NCBI GenBank assembly: GCA_030141605.1
Contig: JAQGDQ010000125.1
Span: 434,001-498,000, forward strand
Source: Tubiluchus corallicola
Taxonomy: Eukaryota; Priapulida; Priapulimorpha; Priapulimorphida; Tubiluchidae
DNA: 64,000 nucleotides
Reading direction: 5' to 3'
Shown: positions 1 to 10,437 of the stretch, in pieces
Layout: every line of letters starts with the position of its first letter
Numbering within the stretch: the stretch's first letter is position 1
Notes under the pieces: generated by a model
What the model saw: the letters and a program-made list of their open reading frames with translations, nothing else
What the model was told of the DNA's origin: nothing
The model's database searches: none
Translations under genes and position numbers: made by a program

Positions 1-2751
1 CCATTCTCGTACAGCAACTGAAATAATACCAGTAGCGCAATATAAAAGCTGCAAATGCAACTATACCTGTAAAAAAGCTAATTCAATGCAGCTGAAAAAA
101 AGCTGGAAATATAATTTTGTAGCTCCCAATCTTTTAATCTGTTCTTAAATATGTATTATGTTCCAAAGTGTGAAAAGAGGAAGTGAGGAAAAGATGCCTA
201 TTGTTACGTATTTCGTTTTTGAGATTAGCGGCTACGACGGCGGCATCAAACAGCGGATGATTAAAAATTTTTGAACCGCACATTGACTGTAATAATAATA
301 TTCTGAAGTTCACCAATAGTGTTGTCATACTCGCAATTTTGATAAGCCAAAATCACTTGTGCGTTTTTAATAAAAGAAGAATATCTCAAGTAAAAGTAAT
401 TATTAGTTTAAAAAAACTAAAAACATTTCATAAAAATGAAAAACAGTTGTAGCAGTAAGTTTGTATTATGTACTTGCTAATACTTCTTCAGTTTTCTTGT
501 AAGTAAAATTTTACTGTTCTTCCCGAGGAAAGAGGCTAGACTATGTAAAAAAGCAATGCCTTTTTATTGATTTTTCTCTCCCTCCCACTCTTAGAGAGAA
601 AAAGAGGGAGGGAGAAAGAGAGAGAGTGAGAGGGAGAGAAAGAAAGAGAGAGACAGAGAAAGGGGGAGGGAGAGACAGACACATGCAGAGAGATCCTTCT
701 TTTCCTTTTGTTGAAAGTTCTGCCATTTGTTTCTTGGTCGTTTTATTCCAATGCAAGGTGGCGAATTTGGCACATTAAAAATTGCACCCATTTATGTGCC
801 CTGCAATTAATCTATATAATTACATATATATTATATTGTAGGTTTGTATATAAATAATGCGCACACATGCTCGCACACAACAAGTAATTGCATACGGTGC
901 TTCATATACTAATAATCAATACAGTAGCAGAGATGAGTAGGTCTGGACTGCCAACCTAGGGCATTGTAACGTCTTGATACACACATGCACACACACTCAT
1001 ATACAGGTATGATGTATGCATTATTACATACAGAGATTCTATGAAGTTGAGCCTATTATGTTTAACAATATGAATTGATTGCCCTTAACACCTAGGCCTA
1101 TATAAAATCAATTAGTTTAAGCCCATCAATAAATAAATTATTTATCAAGACTTGTCTGTAGATTTAGCCACAGGTGCTATGACCCACCTGCAGATTCTAA
1201 ATTATGTGCCAGGTTGGCTTCTCACCTGAATTCTGTAACTTCATTTTAACCTATTAGTATATTAGTTATTTTGATATTAGTTGGTTGTTATAGTAGTAAT
1301 TTATTGATTTTTGGCCAATAGGTCCGATCAAACAACAAACACCCATATAACAAGATTTTACATACAAATGCGAACAAACTTAGTTACAGCACATTGAATA
1401 GTGACATCACGAGATTGCATCATACAAGTTAGTTTGTCATCAATATTTTAAACATAATGTGGAAGAGGTGGAAATAATGCCGGCTGCTTAGGATGACAGC
1501 TCTGATGTTTCGTTTTGTTATTTTTTGTTCACTTTCAATAAAAACGAGGAGTAATGTCATAAATGCATCTCCGTTTGTACAACGTGATTTTATAACCAAC
1601 TCCAACTCATAACAATGGCCAATGTACGATTATATGCTTTTTAAACAACTTTTAACTTGGAATTAACAAAACATCCAGATACTTAGATTAAGTTGTATTC
1701 TGGAAAAATTATTTGCTCTTCTGAAAAAATCGATTTTTTTTTCTACGAAAAGTATTACACTTGAGAGTCGGGCCTAATATCTCTTCAAGCTATATTTCCT
1801 GAAAAAAATATTTTATAGGAAAATTTTTTTAGAAAAAATATTTCTCCACAAAGAGAATTCTACATGAGATACGTATTTGCAAACTTTCTTTATATTAACT
1901 TTCTTATTAATTATTACAAACTCATTAACTTTCTTAACTTCTTTTGTAAATAAGCCTATTAATTTTCATGAGATATGAATATAATAGTTTTATTTTAACT
2001 ACTAATTATTCTTAGTGCCTTATGCTCTTATGCTTGCTTTAAATAATATTCAAAAATATAACAGCTATAAATTGCCAAAGACAGACTGATGTAGGCTTTG
2101 CAGTCTTTGCTTTGTGTACAAATATTTAACTTGTAACGAAAGTTACAAAACTGTGTTATAATTAGAATTTTGTTATAATTACCTGTCTGCATCCTCGAGA
2201 AATTTCAAAAAGATTTTATTTATGTTTTTGTAACCTTTTTGCAAGTTATGAGCACCTGTCGACCGGGGTGACACTAACTGCGCGAACTGCTACGCAGTAG
2301 AATTTCTCTATTTTCTGTGGTCCATATTCTTTGTTATGTACCTTACTCGTAGAAACACATAGAAAGATTTCTACTATTGCAAAATAGCGAAAGTAAATTG
2401 TGTGCACTACTTCGCTGAGTTCTACAAACCATGCCGTGCTTTAAAGAGCATAGAAAAACATGTAAGTAATTTCTGTACTTTAATGAGCAACAGCAATGTG
2501 AGACTGGCGTGCATGTCTCGTGAATTATGAGGACTAGGGAAATAAGTTATAGGTTAACTAAGAGAACTACTCTTCCAGAGAACCTGCCTGTTACTGCGAG
2601 GCCTCCTACTGAACAATTTCTATCCTGTTACTGACTGACTGACTGACTGAGTTCTTATAAAGTAGCAATATCATTTTACCCTTTTACACAAATGTCTGCC
2701 AAAGTTTGCAAATTTAAACTACGAATTACATTACATTTTTTGAATACTTAC
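1..2751 (-). other. HELLS intron (no coding signal)
   Basis: Non-coding AT-rich sequence downstream of the last visible HELLS exon. It carries a purine-rich microsatellite at 592-685, short CA-rich runs near 865-890 and 980-1000, and (ACTG)n at about 2632-2650. Both strands were read for the expected SNF2 motifs and none was found. The small reading frames here look random or derive from the purine tract. Confidence 0.6.
592..685. repeat. GA-rich purine microsatellite
   Basis: About 95 bp of almost pure purine (GAGA/GGGA/GAAA mixtures) on the plus strand, preceded by a short pyrimidine-rich stretch. It lies inside the long HELLS intron and explains the Ser/Leu/Phe-rich reading frames on the other strand. 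Confidence 0.85.
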
Positions 2752-4701
2752 CTTTAACCATTCATACCCTTCTATTTGGTATGTTCGAAGTGTGCCTCCC
2801 GTCATAAGCGTTGGCTGCTTTCCAGAGGTTTGCTCTTTAACTGATGCATAGTCTTTTTCACTCGCCTCTTCTTCTTGACATTGTTGATCAGTAAGGATAC
2901 CCGTTGTTCCACTCACACCTCTGCATGAGATTTCCAATGCATCTGGATTTTCTTTATCTGATGCCCCAGAAAATGACTCATCAAATTTGTACTTTTTAGC
3001 TTGTTCACTGTCGTTATCGGCAAACTTCCTCTTTCTGCCTCGCTTTTGTTTTGTCACTCCAGTATTATCTGAAAAAATAAGCAATTTCAAATCTTAACAT
3101 TATGAATAAATGCAATGACGCAGAACCAAAATCTGCCTCTTAGGCAGAACGAAAAACATAAACACTAAACTCACCTCAAAGGATAATAATGACAGCACAT
3201 CATATAAAACAAATAAATGCAAAAAATGACTGCTACAACTTTCACAGTAATGATTAATAAGTTTTTACCTTGAGATTCCTGGCTACTGGTCCCAGAAGAT
3301 CTTGTTTCATTGGTTCTTGATGGTGAAAGTAATTTGTTGTTACTACGAAGTGTACTGCGGGTTTCCCTACTGGGGACTGCAGGCTTTGGCTGATCAGCTT
3401 TGTTTTTAGCTCTGTTTTCACGTTCTTTCTTTTTCTGTTCCTGTTACAAACAAAAAATGCAAAAACTACTTCCTCAACTTGTAACTCATCATTACTTACG
3501 AACTATTCAACATAGAGCTATAAGAAACATCTCTCTTGTAAAACTCCATAATAAATATATTGCTACAGTTACTTTCTATAATTGAATGCTACCTGAAGTT
3601 CTTTTGCTCCCTTCTGTTTTTCCATTTTCTTGAGAAGAAAAGAAATGTAGATATTGCTCTTTTCAAGTAAGTGTTGTAATCTCCGATACTGCTGATCTTG
3701 CACAACATTCTCCCATTCATGTTTTATCTAAACAAGCACTTCAAACTGGTTAATAATGACGCATATACATTAATTTTAATTTTAAATGGATATATCAGTG
3801 TTGGTGTATATGTATAAGACATAAACCTGCATATATAAAAATTAAAATCAAGCTCTTGAATAAATGCAACGATGCAGAACCAAAATCTGCCAATAAAATC
3901 AAGCTGGGCCATAGCTGTCAGAATGTACACTAGAATCAGTTCAGAATCTTTCAAAAAGAAAAAAAAAACATGCAGAGAATCCTCTGGCTTAAATGTTCAA
4001 AAAAAAAAAGCTCACAATCCAAGTTATTTGCAATTTGTTTAAAATAACAGCAATCTTTATTTGCGCCTGAATTCTAACATATCTTATTCATGAGTGACTA
4101 ATCTGCATAAAAACAGCCACTTGCAAAAGAGATGGTTTTTCTAATTTCTATACTATGCTACTTAACCAAGTAAGAAACTGTGGTAGTAAGGATCTCATCA
4201 GGCTAAAAAAACAATAAAGTCATACTTGCTAAAAGTTACTTAAGTATATGATTATCAATTCAAGGTTTTATTCCAGATTCGTAGTCTATGATTTAACTTA
4301 TAGAACAGCATGGTAGAACACAGTTCCACACTTTTCTCCATTAATTATTGTTGTCATGATAAACATGTACCATCCATTTAACATGACAACGTAACCACAC
4401 TGTTTAAAAGTTCTTAACAAATACAAAATGAAGCTAAACAGAATTGCTATTATAGCTTTACCTTGTCTTTCATCTTCTCTTCCTCGGTTAGTGTTACTGT
4501 ATGTAATTTTTCCTCTTCTTTCAACATTTCTTCCGTGATCAATGATGGACTTCCTATGCTGGAGCCATTCTGTGCACCTTCATCTGGAATCTCAGCCTCG
4601 GTCTTAATCTCTTCGGGTTTTGCAGGAGACGTACGCATATTGTCACTATTAACAGAGCTGGCAGTGACAATCACTCCAGTTTCAGCATCCATGATTTTCA
4701 A
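2752..4701 (-). CDS. HELLS: HELLS/LSH SNF2-family chromatin remodeller, N-terminal exons (partial at left edge)
   Basis: Four minus-strand exons: 4701-4462 (ATG at 4692-4690), 3727-3593, 3440-3269 and 3068-2752. All have AG/GT borders and consistent phases, giving 285 codons. The protein opens with an acidic region containing ITEEMLKEEEKL, followed by a helical segment with RRLQHLLEKSNIY. A Ser/Arg-rich linker and a basic KQKRGRKRKF patch (about residues 185-195; nuclear-localisation or AT-hook-like) come next. It ends in GGTLRTYQIEGYEWLK, the entry into the SNF2 ATPase domain. The HLLEKSNIY and TYQIEGYEWL signatures match vertebrate HELLS, which with CDCA7 remodels nucleosomes to allow DNA methylation of heterochromatin. 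The Walker A exon (DEMGLGKT) is not found on the minus strand of 1-2751, so the gene continues off the left edge after an intron of at least 2.75 kb. An acceptor-like TTTATTTAG ends 9 nt before the ATG. Confidence 0.88.
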
Positions 4702-5130
4702 CTAAATAAACAATAAATAAGTGTTAGAGCTGTTTGGCATATTAACTTTTTAACTTCAATAAAGTTTTTCCTGCTTTGCCTTAAACAAAACAGTTTTGAT
4801 ATCTGCAATTTGAAATTAATTTATTCCTCAATGCCAAATCCTGTTGCAAATTGTTTTTAAACCAAATTTAAGCCAAATTTAATATTGTCCGTTCTACCAG
4901 CTCAGAATAAAATTCTTTTATTTTATCAGATGTATAATAAATTATTCAATGTGTATTGACATTTTTAATTATTATTATTACATAAACAAGGACAACGCTA
5001 GTGTCCTACTTGGGCAGCCCATGTACGACACATCCTACTTGAGCTAGCCCATGTACGCCAACTGTCCCATTTGGGCTAGTGGAGTACTCGGTTGCTTGCC
5101 ATCCTTCTCTTGGATTTATATTTAATGTTA

Positions 5131-5192
5131 TATGTGTGTGTGTGTGTGTGTGTGTTTGCGTGTATGTGTGTGTGTGTGCATGCGTGTGTGTA
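5131..5192. repeat. (TG)n microsatellite
   Basis: Interrupted (TG)n tract of about 60 bp, upstream of the HELLS 5' end. It explains the His/Thr-rich minus-strand frame at this place. Confidence 0.9.
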
Positions 5193-5458
5193 ACAAAATC
5201 TAGTACTAGTAGTAGCAGCATTATTATTATGTAAGGGAAAATAAATATGAATGTGAACCTTATGAACGTGGCGCTGTGATCGCGAAGTGACACGTCAACT
5301 TTTTTTGAGCTCCCTAAAATTATTGCAAATTTATTTATTTGCTTCGAGAAAAAATACACTATGTTTTACAGAAATAAGTGAAACGTGTTCGGAAAGCATA
5401 ATCGATAATTAGACATTGAAATATTCGTCAAAATTTAGTGTAAATAACAGTTACTTGA

Positions 5459-6359
5459 CGTCGAACAATTTTCCTGGAGGCTTTTAAGCTGGAGGCATTT
5501 AGTAAAAATGTTAACTCAAAAATAAATGCTATAGAAAAGAAAATCTTTCATAGAGGTAATCTGAGTGACAGTGAAGTAGACAACCTATTTGAAGATTTTA
5601 ATGAACGAATGCAAAAAAAGGCAAAAAAAGAGTAGTATCATAATACATGGGCTTACACCAGTCGCAGACAGTCAGTGGTATGAGCAATGGGTTCAAAATA
5701 CATTGAACATAAAAGTCAAAATCGTGGAATCAATGCCGCTAAAGGTAGTATCCGCATCTACAGGACCAGTTAGGATCCGTCTTTCACATCCTGGTCAAAA
5801 ATGGCAAGTATTAAAGGCTGCTAAAGATTTACATAAAAAGAAGGATTGAAAGAATGTCTATGTAAATCCTGATCTCACCTGGTATGAACGCGAGGAAAAT
5901 AAAAAGTTAGTCAGTGAACTAAAGTCAAGAAGGGCCAAAGGAGAAAAGGTTAAAATACATAAAAACCAAATAGTTAGCATCGATGAAGATAACATTACAT
6001 GCTCTCCTAAAGTACATTTTTCGGACCAGCATTCTGCATTCATGCAGCAACAAGATAGTAATGAAACGGCAGCTTTCACAGAAAGCAACTGTGTACCGAT
6101 TTCCATGTCAGATGCAAATGACACAAAATGTGTCGTAAGCGAACTTGAATCTCCGGAACAATTACGTGAGGATGATAGTGATGCAGGATCAAATAAAAAG
6201 ACGTCACCTAAAATCCGCTTGCTACCTGAACTAAATCAACAACTACAACAAACTACTATCAGTCCTAGGAATAAAACTTCAATTATCACAGGAATGATAG
6301 GCCAGTATTTAACACTACCATTAACTCGCCCAAAATCGGTGGTTACCAAGAAAAAGTGA
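5459..6359 (+). mobile_element. Decayed non-LTR retrotransposon ORF1 (RRM-like/ORF1p family)
   Basis: Three adjoining open stretches read as one protein type. The first, about 5459-5632, is a coiled-coil-like stretch rich in Lys/Glu. The second, about 5589-5849, contains SSIIIHGL, typical of the first strand of an ORF1p RRM-like fold. The third, about 5850-6359, contains VYVNPDLTWYER then a KLVSELKSRRAKGEK-type helix, which is the characteristic end of LINE ORF1p nucleic-acid-binding domains. The reading frame is broken by one frameshift in an A-rich run near 5612-5632 and by an in-frame TGA at 5847-5849. No reverse transcriptase (ORF2) follows, so the copy is dead. The exact LINE clade is not assigned. 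Confidence 0.7.
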
Positions 6360-9274
6360 CAAGTGAACATCAATCATCCAGCTGTAAATAGTGTAAATAT
6401 TTCTATTAACAGTGTGCGAACTAATACTGCAAAACTAATAGTGATATCTGAAACCCTGTGCTACGCTTCGTGATCGCAGCGTGGCCACCTATTTAAAGTA
6501 TTAATTATGTTTATTTTTTAAATTGATAAAGTAAACAAGGAAGAGTGGAGAGGTTCATAAGCTATTTATGCTTAACCTCTATCCTTCAACGGATTATTGT
6601 TGTGAGGGGAAGCGGAGTAAAATATTAAGCAAAATTAATTAAATGCTCAATTTGAAGTAGCTAATTCTAGCAATTTGGGTTAAATTAAGTAATATCAATT
6701 AAAATTTTATTATATAGTTAAAAATATTTAGAAAAGAACAAAGCTCACTTTTTGGCACAGGTGTTTCGCTTCTCCTACAACGGTAATAGTAATCCTAGGC
6801 TCTAACAGTTCTTCGCAGTAATTGTCTCAAACTTTGTACAAAATTCTCAAGACTTTCATGTTGCTAACAAGAAAATTCCCGCCTTTCCGTATAAAATTGA
6901 ATGTCAGCTGCACTGTTTTCCCCTCAAGGTTTGCATTCATATGTAGTTTATTGGTGCAACTAATCAGTGCTCTCCCTAGATTTATTTGTTTCCTGCTAAG
7001 TTGTTTGCATATGGTTACCGGTTGAAAAAGTTCTCCACGTTTTTATATACCATGCAACAAAGGAAGCAACAATTATTAAAACATACTTTTAATATCTTTT
7101 AGAAATTCATACCAGTAGAATAATTGTGAGTTTGAGTTTTTACCAAATACAGACAAGCAGACTGCAGAGCCAACAAGAATCATGAAAAATGCATTAAATT
7201 ATTTATTTCGATTTTATTGTGTAGTAGATACTAGCGTTTCAGAAACATCAATTCTTATTAAAAAAGAAAGAATCTTCAAAGTAGCAAAACTTTGGTATAT
7301 GTTTTTTCTTGATAAGATGAAGGGCGACTTAAATTTTGACAGCAAAATACACGTGTGACAGCTAGACAGATATTCATTCTGGCGTTCTGTTTGCCATTAA
7401 CTACACAAGTCGAAGATAATAACTAAACTCAAAAGATGAATGCAAAATCTTTGTTGATAATAACTGTGATATTTTACATTGAACTTGAAAATTTGTAAAC
7501 AAGTGACAATGCATATCATACTTGATTGAAAATAGTTAGTAATTTTAAAAGAAGCCAGTTTAAATATCAATCTCGATCATCATAAAAAAATATCATTCGT
7601 AAAATTCTAAAGGAACCATGCAAGCATTAGATCAAATGTTGATGACAATTCATAAGATATAAAGTAACTACACAATTAACTACAATCAATGCATAGCGAC
7701 AAATCAAATGGTGCTAAATCATTGTACAGATTGGGAATCACAAAGCTAGTTTAATAAATGCCTCGATTTATCACGCTAATTACTGATAATGATCGCAATT
7801 CCAATCTTGCCATGAAAACCAGCTGTATATATGTATACGTGGAACAACACCTAGAGACACAGCTAGTCCATAAGTCTGTTCATAATATTAGTCTTAGTTA
7901 ATTATTAATTAAACTTTTTTGTTTGTTTTCATGTATTAACTTATTAAAAGTACTTTGTGTAACAGTTATAATAAGTCATTTTTCAATATTATTTTTCCTC
8001 ACATATATGAGCAAATAAACTGAATTTAATTGAATTAAAATCTCTGCAGTATTCAAATGCTTAAGAGTTGAGAAATTTTAAACACGTCTGTATAATTATA
8101 TTGCATAAAGTATATTTTATTAATTTTTTTTCTTATTTTTATAGGCTTCGTGCTTCCCGTATTTATAAGTTTGCATCGTAGTACACATCAGTTCAAGAAA
8201 CTTAAGTCCGCATCAACTTCACCAATCTCTACAAAAGAAAAAGTCAGCATTACGACAGCAGACTTTGATCATAATTCTTTGTAACACATTTATCATTATT
8301 ATATTCCTTTTGAACTGTTATTCAAATAGCTGAAACGAATAATACTCAAGTCATTTTTTCTTTTTCTTTCATTGCTGAAAAATACAACACTTAACTGTGA
8401 TTTTGTAGCAGTGTACTTCAATTTAAATAGTTAGCTAACTTATCTATGTAATACAAATGATACCAAAAAATGTGAATTACTGTTACTACTAACACTGAAA
8501 ATAACCTTTTCCGCAAAGCTTTTATGAATTAACTTTATATGTATGCACTGTTTGAAATGTATGTACTGAATTGTGTTTTGCCAATGTACATGATATGTAT
8601 CTTAGCTATAAATTGAATTGAATTGAACTGTTCAAAGTTCTAGAAAAACACTGTTTTATAAACAGAGTCCATGTTTAGCCAGATCTAGTGCACACAGCGT
8701 GCCACTAGAGCGAAAAGCCAACTGTTTTGTGTAGTTGTGTCACTTCTTGCGACGCAAATATGATTACTTGGCTATTTTCAAGCTTCACAAGCAATTCCCT
8801 TTTTTTTAATAAAATGCTAATAAATTAGGGAGTTGCATGACTGTTTTTAGTATATAATGTTTCTTTTGCACAAAAATAATCATGATAATATTACTTTTAT
8901 GTGGATTATAAATATCGTATTTGCTTATGCTATTATTAATTTGGAACGATTTACCAATGTTCATCGTACGACTCATTGTCTTTGTCAGCAAACAAAATTG
9001 AAGTGAATAGAATCGATGTAGTGACGTCATTAAGTTTACAAAATGGCTGTAGAGTAATAAGATTTTTGGAATTTGTACTTTAAATTATAGTGGATAAGTA
9101 TTAAGTGCGAATTGGCTGAGTTTTGAAATTTCGTGCAATTGGCTGTTGATAAAATTAGAATGATGTACTTGAAGAATTTATAGTAATTGCAGGTACTAAT
9201 TACCATGTACTATTAATTTTACATTACTAGTACTAAAAAGTACTAGTGATATTAATTTTTGGGCTGTGACAAAA

Positions 9275-9432
9275 GATACGGATCCGTATCCGGAACTGCA
9301 GGAGCTAAAAATACGGATCCGTGTCTCCACTAGAAAATACTGATCTATCCGTACGGCGAACGATATTAACGAGAAAATACGGATCGCCGTACCGCGAAAG
9401 ATATTGACGAGAAATACGGATCGTCGTCAGAG
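9275..9432. repeat. CpG-rich diverged tandem repeat with AAATACGGATC core
   Basis: The motif AAATACGGATC or a one-to-two-base variant recurs about five times (near 9277, 9308, 9336, 9373 and 9410). The last copies are embedded in a roughly 37-45-bp unit that also contains GCGAA-GATATT-ACGA. The block is much richer in CpG than the flanking DNA. Its position about 1 kb upstream of the LMTK start would suit a promoter-associated element or a TE fragment. Confidence 0.6.
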
Positions 9433-10437
9433 AGGGACAATATATCGCTTTCTTGTTTATCCGCAAGCTCAAACTCCACAATAGTAAAGATCCGCGGATT
9501 GAGTGAAATTAAATATCCTCATGGATATCTATATTACTACATAATCCCTAGGTAAGACAGGCAGTGAATGCGCGGAACACTGTTATATTACGGTGGGTGA
9601 GTCATGCTTTATTACTATAGCGTAACCATAGTGTCTGCCTATTTTTGGTATGAAAAATACGTTTATCACCTGTTTGTATTTCTATAGTGATCATATTGGT
9701 CAATTGATTGAATTAAATGAGCCCGTGTATCAAAAGTGATGCGGCTAAGATGTAAATATATCCAGAGTCGATCTAGAGATATAGATTACAAGGAAAAACA
9801 ACAAGCTACGAAGATAAAAACAAGGACTTGATAAAACTGCCTTTATTAAGAAGAGAAAGGCTTGCAATAAAAGTGCCTACTGGAAACAGTAGAGAGGCTG
9901 TTGTGTAACTGCTGTATTATACTAAATCTATTTAACTCTATTTGAACTACTGTGCAGTTTTATGGAGGTTTACATGTAATACCAATTTAAATTAACTACG
10001 AATCCTTCAATGAAATTTTTTTGATGTGCCTATTAATTATTAATTATACAGGAAGAATAAGTTAACTCATTTTAAGAATCATAGAATGTTTAGGTTAGAT
10101 GACATAATTAGATTTAGCACTACTGTACCAAGTGCTGTTCTAATGACTGGACTTGTAATTTGAAATTTCCTTTCCATTTTTGATTGTAGGCAACAGTTTT
10201 TTTTTGTTATTGGCATGTTGTAGAATCCTGCATTCAACAACAGGATTTATGGATGTTGGTAGTTGTGATGAGGCAGGAATTTGGTTCTTCATTAAGGACA
10301 TGCCTCTAAGATGAGAAACTAAAAAGCAGAGGTGGCTTCGGCCATTTGGGTTTTAAATGCATCGTTCTTTGTACTAAGCAGTGTAGACCTTTTTGTTGCA
10401 TTGTTTTTTCTCAATATTTTCTCAATATCATTTTCAG

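Larger units (their letters stand above)
4702..10437. other. Intergenic region between divergent HELLS and LMTK
   Basis: About 5.7 kb head-to-head interval. It contains a TG microsatellite (5131-5192), a broken LINE ORF1 (5459-6359), AT-rich DNA with TTGAA-repeat 3'-tail-like ends near 8020-8037 and 8609-8628, and a perfect CRE-type TGACGTCA at 9022-9029. A CpG-rich tandem repeat follows at about 9275-9432. Promoters and non-coding first exons for both neighbours should lie here, but none could be delimited. No other protein-coding exon was recognised. Confidence 0.6.

Noticed and set aside
541-791. Overlapping Ser/Leu/Phe-rich frames
   Set aside because: Translations of the purine/pyrimidine microsatellite in a HELLS intron.
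5006-5359. 117-codon minus-strand frame with His/Thr run
   Set aside because: Its core is simply the (TG)n microsatellite read in translation.
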